DNA of 64,000 nt, from NCBI GenBank assembly GCA_033717875.1, contig JADDKJ010000014.1, positions 12,872 through 76,871 of the forward strand. The letters are read 5' to 3'. Below the pieces are notes generated by a model. The model was not told where the DNA came from. It worked only from the letters and a program-made list of their open reading frames with translations, and searched no databases. Positions 24,625 through 33,702 of this stretch are shown here, in pieces. The stretch's first letter is position 1; every line of letters begins with the position of its first letter. Source of the stretch: SBBG01 sp033717875 (GTDB lineage Bacteria; Pseudomonadota; Gammaproteobacteria; Ga0077554; Ga007554). Position numbers and translations under genes: made by a program.

Positions 24625-24900
24625 CTGGCCATTGGCCGGGCGCTCTGCACCGGCCCCAAATTGCTGATTCTCGACGAACCCACCGAAGGCATCCAGCCCA
24701 ACATCGTTCATGACATCGGCGACGCCATTCTGCATTTGATCCGCGAGCAGAACATGGCCGTTCTGCTTGTCGAACAAAAACTCGCCTTCGCCCGCCGCGT
24801 TGCGCAGCGCTTTTGCATCATGGAAAAAGGGCGCACGGTGGCAGCCGGGCCGATGGATGATCTGGATGACCGGCTGATCGGCCAACATCTGGCGGTGTGA
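24625..24900 (+). pseudogene. Urea/branched-chain ABC transporter ATPase remnant (UrtE-like)
   Basis: Only the last ~91 codons of an ABC ATPase remain. They contain LAIGRALCTGPKLLILDEPT, the Walker B region, and the ending QRFCIMEKGRTVAAGPMDDL. The sequence EGIQPNIVHDIG matches UrtE, the ATPase of urea importers, better than LivF. An in-frame TGA lies just before 24625, and the Walker A half is absent. The remnant begins about 55 bp from the IS target site, so a deletion next to the insertion probably removed the rest of the operon. Confidence 0.8.
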
Positions 24901-25004
24901 TTATGGATTTTCCATTTCCCGCTTAAATGGAGAATCTGGGTTAGAATAACCCACCACCGCTGGATTCCAGGCCAGCGCATCACAATTTCATAGGCGGGTC
25001 CATC

Positions 25005-25496
25005 ATGATGATTAAAACATCGAAATTTTCTTTTTTGCGAGCGGCTTTTGTTCTGGTGCCATTTTTTCTCACGGCCTGCACCGATCCACCCAAAACCGTC
25101 CAGCCAGGCAAGCTGGATCAACAGTTCTACGAACTCGTCAAGGCGAAGGATTTCGATCAGGCGGCGATGCTGTTTTCCAATGAGAAATCGCCCGGCGAAT
25201 GGGCGGCTTACATGAAGGAGAATAACGCCTTGCTGGGAGATTTGCGGAGTTATGAAGTCAAGGACAGGGTGGTCAATACCATCCTCACCGGTCAGGTGTA
25301 TATCACCCGTTATAAAACGAAATACGCCAACGGCGAGGCGAACGAGGTGGTGACGATCAAGGACGAAATCAACAATGGCGGCATCCAGATCGTCATGTAT
25401 AAAGTCACTCCGACGCAAAAGACCCTGAAGGATCTCTCCCAGCAGCAGGGCGCGGCACCGAATCAGGAGGCGGCGCCCGCCCCGGCGGCCCAGTGA
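25005..25496 (+). CDS. Putative lipoprotein of unknown function
   Basis: A 163-residue protein with a lipoprotein signal: hydrophobic segment FVLVPFFLTAC with lipobox LTAC and lipidated Cys near residue 25. The mature part has a mixed alpha/beta look (KLDQQFYELVKAKDFDQAAM ... GQVYITRYKTKYANGEANEV) and resembles small DUF4019/DUF3887-type domains, which is a weak impression. The C-terminal 20 residues are Ala/Pro/Gln-rich. It is convergent with the TonB-dependent receptor gene across a hairpin. Confidence 0.75.
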   Translation: MMIKTSKFSFLRAAFVLVPFFLTACTDPPKTVQPGKLDQQFYELVKAKDFDQAAMLFSNEKSPGEWAAYMKENNALLGDLRSYEVKDRVVNTILTGQVYITRYKTKYANGEANEVVTIKDEINNGGIQIVMYKVTPTQKTLKDLSQQQGAAPNQEAAPAPAAQ

Positions 25497-25524
25497 CAAG
25501 GTGACAGCATCCCCTCACGTCAAT

Positions 25525-25548
25525 CCTCTCCCGCGCATGCGGGAGAGG
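25525..25548. terminator. Hairpin between convergent genes (CCTCTCCCGC type)
   Basis: CCTCTCCCGC at 25525-25534 pairs exactly with GCGGGAGAGG at 25539-25548. There is no U-tract. The same hairpin family occurs at 58613-58636, so it may be a REP-type repeat that also serves as a transcription end for both convergent genes. Confidence 0.55.
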
Positions 25549-25558
25549 GGGCGATGCA

Positions 25559-27652
25559 TTAGAAATTACTCGTCAAGGTCAACCGGAGCGAGCGCGATTC
25601 GACAGGATGGAGGTGTTTGTCGCTCACCGGTGCCGCTTCGTTGGCGAGTTGTGATTCGTAGTAATACGTGATGGCGTCGGCTTTTCTGTTCAGCAAATTG
25701 AAAATTTGCAGCGCCACGCGCACGTTCTTGCGCAGTTTGTAACCGACCTGGCCGTTCAGCAGCGTGGTGTTGCTGGATCGCACGCTGTTGTCTTCAACCA
25801 GCGCGCGCGGGCCGAAATGACGCAGGTGCAGGCTGCCGAACCAGGGGCCGATGTTATCCACCAGAGCAGCCAGCGAAGCGATGCCTTCCGGTGCGCCGGG
25901 GATGCGGTTTCCTTCCGGCGCGTCGTCGCGGAAGCGCGCCTTGGCATAGGCGATGTCCGCGTCGATGACCAGCCAGTCGGTGGGCTGATAGTAATTGGCG
26001 AATTCAAAGCCCGTGCGGCGGCTCGGCCGGCCGGCTTCGGTGGTGCCGGCATCGCCGAGGAAGAGCAGCTCGGAGTCGCTCTCCAGTTGATATACCGTGA
26101 ACGTGCTTTGCAAGCCGGGGATGATGGCGGTGCGCAGGCCGATGTCGGCGCCCTTGGTGCGCACCAGCGGGGTGACGCGATCCACCGCGAGACTGCTCTT
26201 GGGGTCGACGGTGATGGTCGTGCCGCGCGCATCATTGCTGCGGAAGCCGCCGCCGAGATTGATATAATACTCGGTCTTGGCCCAAGGCCCGAAAATCATG
26301 CTCAGTTTGGGATTGGTGATGCTGGCGTTTTCCGTGCCGGAATTTGCGGCATTGTTGCTGTTGACTTTGAAGCGGTAAAAATCGCTGCGTAGTCCGGCGA
26401 CGGTGCGGAATTTTTCCGCCCAGCGCGTGCTGTTCTGGAGATACACGGCCGCGCTGGTTTCGATGATCTGGTCGCGTCGCGTTGTGCCCCATACCTGGCG
26501 CTGTTTGGTGCTCATCAAGCCATTGAAGATATTGTCGTTCTGCAATTGCAGGCCGATGGTGTTTTCGACATCGCGCTCGCCCCATTGCGTCAGCCAGCTC
26601 TGGCTGATGTTTGTCGCCGACATGACGCGCTTGTCGGGCTGATAGAACTGGTCGCCGGTCAGGCATTGGCCGGTTCGTGCGATATCATCCAGGCAATACG
26701 TGAAATTCGAATACAGGTTGAGATCGTGCTGTATGACATACGCATTGGCGCGTGTGATGCCATTCCCTCTCATACGTTGCCAGGCGGTCGACAGGCTGTA
26801 GCGATAGACATCGCCGCCGTCGCTGGGGTCCACCGCGCCCAGGCGAGGTATCGCACCGCTGTCCACGGCGCGCTGCGGGATCTGATCGGTGGCGTTCCAC
26901 AAGCCACGATAGGCCATGGCGGTGACGTTGAAGCGATTCTTGTCGTCGCCCTGGCTGTAGCGCAGCACGGCGTTGAATCTGCGGTAATCGTCGGGATTGA
27001 TCCACGGACCATCCTTGGTGTGTACTTCGGCGGCATACAGCAGATTGCCCGCGCCCAGCTTGGGAGAGTCGGCGAGCAGCAAGCGCCGGTAGCCCTGCTG
27101 ACCGATGCCGATACTGGAGATGCCCTGTGGCAGAGTGTCGAGATAGCCGATATTGATGCTGCCCGCCGACGAAAAATCACCTTCCTCGGCGTAGTAAGGT
27201 CCTTTCTTGTATTGCAGACCGCTGACCAGCTCCGGGATCAGGAAGTTCAGGTCCGTCCACCCCTGGCCGTGGCCGTGGCTGCGCTGGTTGACCAGCATGC
27301 CATCGACGCTGGTGCGCAAATCCGTGCCGTGATCGAGGTTGATACCGCGCACATAATACTGGCCCGCCTTGCCCTCGCCGCTGTGCTGGGTGGCGATCAG
27401 CCCCGGCACGGTTTCCATCAACTCGCTCTGACGGTAGATGGTGCGTGCATCGAGCTGCTTCTTGAGCACCGTGCCCTGATTGGCCGAATCGGCAGTGCCG
27501 ATGAGGTTCTCGGCGGAAGATTTCACTTCCACCACGTCAAGCGTCGGCACCCCGGCGGCATGGGTGATCAGCGGCGCCGCCACGCCTGAGACGGCCAATG
27601 TGATGTTCGCCGCGCGCTTGAGGGCGCGGCGGATTCCCCGATGGTTGTTCAT
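25559..27652 (-). CDS. TonB-dependent outer-membrane receptor
   Basis: A 697-residue protein from ATG 27652, chosen for its Shine-Dalgarno (AGGAGA) and signal peptide (RAANITLAVSGVAAPLITHA). A TonB-box-like stretch (TLDVVEVKSS) is followed by the plug domain with GQYYVRGINLDHGTDLRTSV, then a beta-barrel ending SRSLRLTLTSNF with a terminal Phe, as needed for outer-membrane insertion. The transported substrate is not evident. tonB-exbB-exbD and a metal ABC importer are encoded nearby, so metal or metallophore uptake is a reasonable guess. Confidence 0.9.
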   Translation of the reverse strand: MNNHRGIRRALKRAANITLAVSGVAAPLITHAAGVPTLDVVEVKSSAENLIGTADSANQGTVLKKQLDARTIYRQSELMETVPGLIATQHSGEGKAGQYYVRGINLDHGTDLRTSVDGMLVNQRSHGHGQGWTDLNFLIPELVSGLQYKKGPYYAEEGDFSSAGSINIGYLDTLPQGISSIGIGQQGYRRLLLADSPKLGAGNLLYAAEVHTKDGPWINPDDYRRFNAVLRYSQGDDKNRFNVTAMAYRGLWNATDQIPQRAVDSGAIPRLGAVDPSDGGDVYRYSLSTAWQRMRGNGITRANAYVIQHDLNLYSNFTYCLDDIARTGQCLTGDQFYQPDKRVMSATNISQSWLTQWGERDVENTIGLQLQNDNIFNGLMSTKQRQVWGTTRRDQIIETSAAVYLQNSTRWAEKFRTVAGLRSDFYRFKVNSNNAANSGTENASITNPKLSMIFGPWAKTEYYINLGGGFRSNDARGTTITVDPKSSLAVDRVTPLVRTKGADIGLRTAIIPGLQSTFTVYQLESDSELLFLGDAGTTEAGRPSRRTGFEFANYYQPTDWLVIDADIAYAKARFRDDAPEGNRIPGAPEGIASLAALVDNIGPWFGSLHLRHFGPRALVEDNSVRSSNTTLLNGQVGYKLRKNVRVALQIFNLLNRKADAITYYYESQLANEAAPVSDKHLHPVESRSLRLTLTSNF

Positions 27653-27895
27653 TGGTATTGTTCTCCTGATGCCATGTAGATAAAGCGAGTTTGTTGTGTG
27701 ACGAAAGATAAATTCTTCATACCTCAAAAGTCAAGCCTCAATTTTTCAGCAGAAACCTGGGGGATTCCCTTGGATTGTCATTTCAGTCTGAAAACAGCAA
27801 GCTATTATCCTGAAAAACGGTGGGTAGTGGCGTGGCGAGCATGAATAAGATACTGAAGATGAAAATATTCCGCTGTCCGATTCGCGGAGGCCGAC

Positions 27896-28360
27896 ATGCG
27901 TATAGGTGATGTCGCGCCGGATTTCACGCTCGCAGATCAACAGGGCATTGCGCGCAGCCTGGCCGAATTTCGCGGGCGGTGGGTGGTGTTGTATTTTTAT
28001 CCCAAGGATGACACACCCGGCTGTACCGCGGAGGCGTGTCAATTCCGTGATGATTATCCCGGGGTGAAGTCGCTCGGCGCCGAGGTCATCGGGGTCAGTG
28101 TCGATAATCATCACAGCCATGCGAAGTTCGCCAGAAAATACCGCCTGCCGTTTCCGTTGTTGGCCGATGCCGATGGCCGTGTCGCAAAACTTTATGGCTC
28201 GTTATGGGATTTATGGTTGCTGCGTTTCGCCAGGCGTCACACCTTCCTGGTCGATCCGCAGGGCAAGGTGGCGAAAATCTATCGCCATGTGAGTCCGCGG
28301 TCGCACAGCCGTGAGATCATTGCCGATTTGCGCGCGTTGCAGCAGGCCGCGCCGCGTTGA
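27896..28360 (+). CDS. Peroxiredoxin of the BCP/PrxQ type
   Basis: A 154-residue thiol peroxidase. YPKDDTPGCTAEACQFRDDY near residue 38-57 gives the peroxidatic Cys and, five residues later, the resolving Cys typical of PrxQ/BCP. The rest of the fold is standard, with no signal peptide, so it acts in the cytoplasm and would be reduced by thioredoxin. It lies on the opposite strand between the receptor gene and exbD. Confidence 0.93.
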   Translation: MRIGDVAPDFTLADQQGIARSLAEFRGRWVVLYFYPKDDTPGCTAEACQFRDDYPGVKSLGAEVIGVSVDNHHSHAKFARKYRLPFPLLADADGRVAKLYGSLWDLWLLRFARRHTFLVDPQGKVAKIYRHVSPRSHSREIIADLRALQQAAPR

Positions 28361-28361
28361 T

Positions 28362-28790
28362 TCAGGGCGTGGCCACGGCTTCCGGTTGCGTGATGAACGA
28401 CAGCTTGGTGACGCCGGCGTTTTGCACCAGGGCCATCAAGCGGGCGACGTGCTGATAGGCCAGTTCGCCATCGGCGCGCAGCTCCACCGCCGGCGGGGTA
28501 TTTTTCGCCACCAGTTCCCGCAATTTGTTGCGCAGCGCCTCCTGGCTGACCGGTTGTCCGTCGAGATGGAGCTGCGCGTCGCGCGTCAGACTGATCACCA
28601 GGCGTTTTTCGACGGTGGCTGACGGCTGGGCGCTGGCTTTGGGCAGGTTGAGTTTGACCTTGTTGGTGAGCAGCGGCGCGGCGATGATGAACACCACCAA
28701 CAGCACCAGCATCACATCCACCAGCGGCGTGACGTTGATCTCGTGCATCGGTTGCGGCGTGCCGCCGCGATCGAGTTGTCCGAAGGCCAT
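28362..28790 (-). CDS. exbD: Biopolymer transport protein ExbD/TolR family
   Basis: A 142-residue protein with one N-terminal membrane helix (LVDVMLVLLVVFIIAAPLLT) containing the essential Asp, and a periplasmic domain ending near ITQPEAVATP. With ExbB it forms the proton-driven motor that energises TonB. It lies 160 bp downstream of exbB; that gap contains a dispersed repeat. Its 3' end is 1 bp from the convergent peroxiredoxin gene. Confidence 0.92.
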   Translation of the reverse strand: MAFGQLDRGGTPQPMHEINVTPLVDVMLVLLVVFIIAAPLLTNKVKLNLPKASAQPSATVEKRLVISLTRDAQLHLDGQPVSQEALRNKLRELVAKNTPPAVELRADGELAYQHVARLMALVQNAGVTKLSFITQPEAVATP

Positions 28791-28814
28791 TTACTTGCTC
28801 TCCTCTTGATGAAA

Positions 28815-28865
28815 CGCTGAATAATTCCATCCTGGAATTCTCAGCGGACGAAAAGCAAAAATGTG
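28815..28865 (+). repeat. Dispersed repeat (CTGAATAATTCC type), copy 1
   Basis: A ~50-bp unit containing an imperfect palindrome (CTGAATAATTCCA / TGGAATTCTCAG) followed by ACGAAAAGCAAAA. A very similar copy in the opposite orientation is at 53592-53641. This copy interrupts the exbB-exbD operon. Confidence 0.75.
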
Positions 28866-28950
28866 ATTTTTGCTTTTACTTCATTTTTAAATCACTTACT
28901 GTGATTGAAAAATGCCGGCACATCCTTGTGCCGGCGGAAGCGCTAATAAA

Positions 28951-29691
28951 TCAGCGCTTCTCGTGATGATGCCCGGCGATGGCGCGCAGCGCGCGTTCCG
29001 AAGCGAGGTGGCTCAACAGGTCGTAGGCGAAACTGTCGAGGGTGTTGCCGAATACTTTCAGGCGGCGCAGGAAGGTATTGTACGCCACGACCGCCGGCAG
29101 GGCGCAGGCAATGCCCGCCGCCGTCGCGATCAGCGCCTCGCCGATCGGCCCCGCGACCACGTTCAGATCGGCCGAGCCGCTGCCCGCGATGCCTTCGAGG
29201 GCCGACATGATGCCGATCACGGTGCCGAACAGGCCGACGAAGGGGGCGGTGTTGCCGATCGTCGCCAGCGTGCCGAGACCGGCCTCGGAATGGGTGACCT
29301 GATCCTGAATCGCCTGGCGCAGGGCGCGCGTCAGCGCATCGGTGATGTTGTTGAGGTTTTTCGCCGCCTCGGCCGGGTCGCCATGGTGCGATTGATAGTG
29401 CTCCAGCGCGTTTACGCCGCTTCTGGTGAGGCGCGCCAGAGAGCAGGTATCGGGTGAGGCGGCGCTGTTTTTGAGATATTCGACCGCATTCGGGCTATCC
29501 CAGAATTGTTTCGCATATTCCTCATTGGCACGCCGCGCACGCCACAGCTCCAGTCCCTTGTAGACGATCAGAAACCACGTCACCAGCGACAGCGCCACCA
29601 GCAGATACAGGACGCCTGCCACGATGGGATCGCCGTGTCCCAGGCTCGCCGTCATGGAAGCGGCGGCGTTCGGTACTTCATTGCTCATCAT
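28951..29691 (-). CDS. exbB: MotA/TolQ/ExbB proton channel protein
   Basis: A 246-residue inner-membrane protein with three helices: near residues 25-46 (VAGVLYLLVALSLVTWFLIV), ~150-170 (TLATIGNTAPFVGLFGTVIG) and ~190-215 (EALIATAAGIACALPAVVAY). The GNTAPFVGLFGTVIGIM signature is the pentameric channel motif. It powers TonB with ExbD. The tonB stop is 19 bp upstream, and the start has a GAGGAAAG Shine-Dalgarno. Confidence 0.93.
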   Translation of the reverse strand: MMSNEVPNAAASMTASLGHGDPIVAGVLYLLVALSLVTWFLIVYKGLELWRARRANEEYAKQFWDSPNAVEYLKNSAASPDTCSLARLTRSGVNALEHYQSHHGDPAEAAKNLNNITDALTRALRQAIQDQVTHSEAGLGTLATIGNTAPFVGLFGTVIGIMSALEGIAGSGSADLNVVAGPIGEALIATAAGIACALPAVVAYNTFLRRLKVFGNTLDSFAYDLLSHLASERALRAIAGHHHEKR

Positions 29692-29710
29692 CTTTCCTCA
29701 ATGCTGATTC

Positions 29711-30442
29711 TCAGGGTGAATCCAAACTGAAACGTACTGGCACATTCACTGTCCCCCGAACGGTTTTGTCTCCCTGCCGGGCGGGGACGAATTTCCAGCC
29801 GCGCACCGCTTGCAGACCCGCTTTATCAAGTATCGGCGAGCCGGAGCTGGTCAATACCTGAACATCTTCCGGCAAGCCCTCCGGGCTCACCATGACGCGC
29901 AGCACCACCGTGCCCTGTATGTTCAACCTTCTGGCGTTGGCAGGGTAATCGGGCCTGGGATTGTTCAGATAAGCCGCATTAAAGCTGGGTGGCTCGATGG
30001 CGGAGACAGGTGCGGGCGGCGCGGCGACCGGTTCCTTGCGGGGTTCCGCGACAACGACGGGCGGTGGCGGGGCCTCGACGTGTTTTACCGGCTCGGCCAC
30101 GGGTTGCGGTACGGGGAGGGCGGGCAGGGGCTCTGCGGTCTGCACAACCGGCCGTTCGATCGCGCGCTGCACAGGCGGAGTTGTCTGTCTGATGGGGGGT
30201 GTGACGATGGGTGGCGGCGGTGGAATGATCACCGGCTGAGATTTGGGCGGCGGTGGAGGCGTGGCAAGATCTACCTCCAGTATGCGGGCGGGCGGCAAAA
30301 TGGAACGATCGCTCCAAAGGTGCAAAAAGACCGGGATCAGGATACCATGCGCCAGGAGGGTGATAACGATGGCTGTCAGCGTCAGATGCGGCTGCGGTTG
30401 CCGCTTATCCGCTGTGTGGATCAGGTGTTCCTGTAATGCCAT
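29711..30442 (-). CDS. tonB: Energy-transducing protein TonB
   Basis: About 243 residues from ATG 30442. One N-terminal helix (LTLTAIVITLLAHGILIPVF) anchors it; a Pro-rich periplasmic spacer (about residues 55-150, with PPPPPKSQPVIIPPPPP) spans the periplasm; the C-terminal domain has YPANARRLNIQGTVVLRVMV and GWKFVPARQGD, typical of TonB. ATG 30451 is equally possible and adds three residues. It heads the tonB-exbB-exbD operon and is divergent from the metal ABC transporter. Confidence 0.92.
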   Translation of the reverse strand: MALQEHLIHTADKRQPQPHLTLTAIVITLLAHGILIPVFLHLWSDRSILPPARILEVDLATPPPPPKSQPVIIPPPPPIVTPPIRQTTPPVQRAIERPVVQTAEPLPALPVPQPVAEPVKHVEAPPPPVVVAEPRKEPVAAPPAPVSAIEPPSFNAAYLNNPRPDYPANARRLNIQGTVVLRVMVSPEGLPEDVQVLTSSGSPILDKAGLQAVRGWKFVPARQGDKTVRGTVNVPVRFSLDSP

Positions 30443-30681
30443 TGTCCCCATAAGCAAAAGTGCGCCTTCTCGACGTGTCGATTTTTAACTATAATGTGAA
30501 TTCTTTGCGAATTTTCATACTACTTCGGGTTTAAGTCCGCAAAAATCGCCGCCGATCAAGCATCTGATCTTATGATAAAAGAAAAAAACTTCATACAGTA
30601 CACCATGGCGAGCAAGATCCTGTCAAGCCGGTGTAGAACCGCACATTTGTGCCGATATGTTCCAGGACGTGGAAACAAATC

Positions 30682-31656
30682 ATGAGTAATATGCGCTCCC
30701 TTGCAACCCGATTCCTGCTCCTGCTGCCGGCCGTATGCCTTTGCGGTGCGCTCAATGCCGCCGAAGCCGACGGCAGGCTCACCGTCGTCACCACCGTCGC
30801 GCCCATCACCAATATCGTGCAGAACGTCGGTGGAAAATATGTCAAGGTATCCGGTATCGTGCCCGACGGCACCGACTCCCACACCTTCGAACCCACGCCG
30901 GCCGATGCGAAAATGCTCAGCACTGCTGATATTATCGTCGTCAACGGCCTGCACCTTGAGCTGCCGACGGTGAAGCTGGCGGAGAAGGTCAAGAAGCGGC
31001 AGACCCCCATCATTCACCTCGGTGAGCGCGCCTTGCGCAAGGAGGACTGGAAATTCGATTTCAGTTTCCCCAAGGAGAAAGGCCACCCGAACCCGCATTT
31101 GTGGCCGAACATCGCCCTGGCGATACGCTATACCGAAATCGCCCGCGATAGCCTTGCGGCCCGAGACCCGGCGCACCGCGAGGGCTATGCCGCCAATGCC
31201 GCGGCGTTCGTGGCGAAGCTGCAAAAGCTCGACGCGGCGATCTTCGCCTGCGTCAAATCCATCCCGGAGAAGAACCGCAAACTGGTGACCTATCACGACT
31301 CCTTCGCCTATTTTGCGCCGCGCTACGGCATGAAGGTGATCGCCGCCATCCAGCCCTCGGATTTCGCCGAGCCCAGCCCGCGCGATGTCATCAATATCAT
31401 CGAACAGCTCAGGCGCGAGAAGGTGCCCGCCATCTTCGGTTCGGAGGTCTTTCCCAGCAAGGTTCTTGAACAGATCGCCCGCGAAACGCGCGTCAAATTC
31501 GTCGACCAGCTTTCCGACGACGAGCTGCCGCCCCCGCCTAAAAATTCGTTCATCGGCATGATGGCGAACAATATGGCGATCATGGCCGAGGCCCTGGGCG
31601 GCAATCCAGGCTGCGTTGCCCAGGTGGACACCGGCAACGTCGAGCCGGCGATGTAA
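30682..31656 (+). CDS. Metal ABC transporter substrate-binding protein (Zn/Mn type, SBP_bac_9)
   Basis: A 324-residue periplasmic protein with signal peptide (LLLLPAVCLCGALNA) from ATG 30682, which has GGAAA eight bases upstream. The cluster A-I fold is shown by VVTTVAPITNIVQNVGG, DSHTFEPTPADAKML and YHDSFAYFAPRYG, which supply the metal-ligand His residues. The His-rich loop of classic ZnuA is missing, so Mn, Fe or Zn cannot be separated. The ATPase starts 9 bp downstream and the permease follows. Confidence 0.92.
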   Translation: MSNMRSLATRFLLLLPAVCLCGALNAAEADGRLTVVTTVAPITNIVQNVGGKYVKVSGIVPDGTDSHTFEPTPADAKMLSTADIIVVNGLHLELPTVKLAEKVKKRQTPIIHLGERALRKEDWKFDFSFPKEKGHPNPHLWPNIALAIRYTEIARDSLAARDPAHREGYAANAAAFVAKLQKLDAAIFACVKSIPEKNRKLVTYHDSFAYFAPRYGMKVIAAIQPSDFAEPSPRDVINIIEQLRREKVPAIFGSEVFPSKVLEQIARETRVKFVDQLSDDELPPPPKNSFIGMMANNMAIMAEALGGNPGCVAQVDTGNVEPAM

Positions 31657-31665
31657 GGGAAGCAC

Positions 31666-32451
31666 ATGCACGCAGCGGTGGCTCTCAGCGATGTTTCCGT
31701 CGCTTACAAAAACAAGGTTGTTTTCACCCATCTCTCGCTGGAGATTCCGCCCGGCCGGTTTGCCGGTGTCGTCGGCCCCACAGGCTCGGGCAAGACCACC
31801 TTGCTGAAAACCATCCTCGGTACCCACGAGGTATTCGCGGGTGAAGTGAAACTGTTGGGACAACGTGTGGACAAGCTGCCGGCGGGCAGCATCGGTTACG
31901 TGCCCCAGCTCGAAAGCGTGGACTGGAGTTTTCCCGTCACCGTCGAGCAGGTGATCCTGATGGGGCTCTATACCAACAAGCGCTTGCTGCCCTGGCCCAC
32001 CCGCCAGGAGCGCAACAAGGTTCATCACCTGGCGCGGCGGCTAGGGATACATGACTGCCTGCATCACCACATCGTCAACATCTCCGGCGGTCAGCGCCAG
32101 CGCGCCTTCCTGGCGCGCGCGCTCGTCAACAGCCCCAAGCTGCTGGTGCTGGATGAACCGACCGCCGGCGTCGATATCAAGACCCAGCACGACGTGCTGC
32201 ACCTGCTGGGCGATCTGAACCGCGAAGGCATCACCATCCTGCTGACGACGCACGACCTGAACGCGGTCGCCTCGCATCTGCCGTGGGTGATCTGCTTCAA
32301 CGGCGGACTGGTCGCCCAAGGCAAACCGCGCGACATCTTCACCAACGGCATTCTTACCAAGACCTACGGCGGCGACATTGTCATCGTGGAATATGGCGAT
32401 CACTTCCTGATCGCCAACAGCACACCGCTGCATCTGACAGAGAAGAACTAG
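31666..32451 (+). CDS. Metal ABC transporter ATP-binding protein
   Basis: A 261-residue ABC ATPase. The Walker A is GPTGSGKTT near residue 38, the signature ISGGQRQRAFLARAL near 140, the Walker B LLVLDEPTAGVD, and the H-loop TTHD. It energises the manganese/zinc/iron-type permease encoded 3 bp downstream. The gene order SBP-ATPase-permease is standard for this transporter class. Confidence 0.94.
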   Translation: MHAAVALSDVSVAYKNKVVFTHLSLEIPPGRFAGVVGPTGSGKTTLLKTILGTHEVFAGEVKLLGQRVDKLPAGSIGYVPQLESVDWSFPVTVEQVILMGLYTNKRLLPWPTRQERNKVHHLARRLGIHDCLHHHIVNISGGQRQRAFLARALVNSPKLLVLDEPTAGVDIKTQHDVLHLLGDLNREGITILLTTHDLNAVASHLPWVICFNGGLVAQGKPRDIFTNGILTKTYGGDIVIVEYGDHFLIANSTPLHLTEKN

Positions 32452-32454
32452 AAT

Positions 32455-33387
32455 ATGGACATCCTTCTGGAGCCGCTGGCCTACGAGTTTTTCCGGCACA
32501 GCCTGCTGGCATCGCTGATGGTAGGGGCGCTGTGCGGGCTGATCGGCGTCTACATCGTGCTGCGCGGCATGAGTTACATCGGCCACGGCTTGTCCCACGC
32601 CGCGTTCGGCGGCGCCGTGGTGGGGTTTACGCTCAATCTGAATTTTTATGTCGGCGCGGGCGCCATGGGTCTGCTGGCGGCGATACTCATCAACCAGGTG
32701 ACGAAAGGCGGCAAGATCAAATCCGACGCCGCCATCGGCATCGTCACCACCGCCTTCTTCGCGCTCGGCGTCGCCATCATCAGCCGCGTGCGCAAATTCA
32801 CCCAGAGTTTCGAGGCCGCGCTGTTCGGCAACATTCTCGGTGTCACCAACGACGACCTCATCGTCATCGCCGCCGTCACCCTCCTTACGCTCGCGCTGGT
32901 GTTCCTGCTCTACAAGCCGCTGTTGTTTTCCACCTTCGACCCCGAAGCGGCGCGCGTCTTCGGCATTCCCACCGGCGTGGTGCAGCTTGCCTTCTCGTTT
33001 ATCCTCACTCTGGCCATCATCGCCTCGATGAACATCGTCGGCGTCACCATGATCGCCGCCACCCTCGTCATCCCCGCCATCACCGCGCGCATGCTGACAG
33101 ACAGCTTCAGCCGCATGCTGATCTACTCCACCAGTATCGGTGCCGTGATGGGGCTGGTGGGCATGTATCTAAGCTACTTCCTCAATGCCGCTTCCGGCGC
33201 CACCATCGTCCTGTTCGGCGCCAGCCTGTTCTGCCTGGTGCTGCTGTTCAATTACATCAAGGAACGCTTCGTCCTCCACGAGCACATCCACCGCCACGGT
33301 GAAGTCATTCACTCTCATCCTCATGGTCCGAGACATGAACAGCGCGAGGTGTCCCAGGCGGAGGGGGAACGGCGTGGCGAAGGATAA
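32455..33387 (+). CDS. Metal ABC transporter permease with His-rich tail
   Basis: A 310-residue ABC-3 family permease with about eight or nine helices; RGMSYIGHGLSHAAFGGAVV is the conserved segment. After the last helix the C-terminus carries a His-rich cytoplasmic tail (HEHIHRHGEVIHSHPHGPRH, about residues 276-296), which is not part of the core family. It might buffer metal at the cytoplasmic face; this is inference. The tail's end (EVSQAEGERRGEG) is polar. Confidence 0.93.
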   Translation: MDILLEPLAYEFFRHSLLASLMVGALCGLIGVYIVLRGMSYIGHGLSHAAFGGAVVGFTLNLNFYVGAGAMGLLAAILINQVTKGGKIKSDAAIGIVTTAFFALGVAIISRVRKFTQSFEAALFGNILGVTNDDLIVIAAVTLLTLALVFLLYKPLLFSTFDPEAARVFGIPTGVVQLAFSFILTLAIIASMNIVGVTMIAATLVIPAITARMLTDSFSRMLIYSTSIGAVMGLVGMYLSYFLNAASGATIVLFGASLFCLVLLFNYIKERFVLHEHIHRHGEVIHSHPHGPRHEQREVSQAEGERRGEG

Positions 33388-33702
33388 ACCACATATCGGG
33401 AACCGCTGATTTATTCAGAGCTTCCTGCGTTTTTTTTGAATCTGTAACGAATCTGTAATCTCCCATCCCTTATTATCCTCCTTCAGGGCAATTCCCCTGA
33501 CTCTCGATATCGGGAGATTTCCGTGCAATGACGCACAAGCCAGGCAGAATTACCCACTCTGCCTGAATTCCCACCCCCTCCCGGGAAGGCGCTTGGCCAC
33601 GGATGGCCACTATTTTTTGACGGCTGTGTGCGCAGTAAATTCAAGAAGGGCATGAGGCCAACCTGACAAGCGGTTGGCCCCGATAAAGCGCAGGGAAAAC
33701 GA
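33388..33702. other. Intergenic region between convergent permease and moaE genes
   Basis: About 315 bp without a credible gene. It contains one clear hairpin, CAGGCAGA ... TCTGCCTG around 33542-33566, which could end transcription from either side, and several polypyrimidine runs. No RNA gene is recognised. Confidence 0.5.

Noticed and set aside
30556..32028. 490-codon frame antisense to the metal-binding protein and ABC ATPase
   Set aside because: Composition reflects the complement of conserved genes; no motif or ribosome site supports it.
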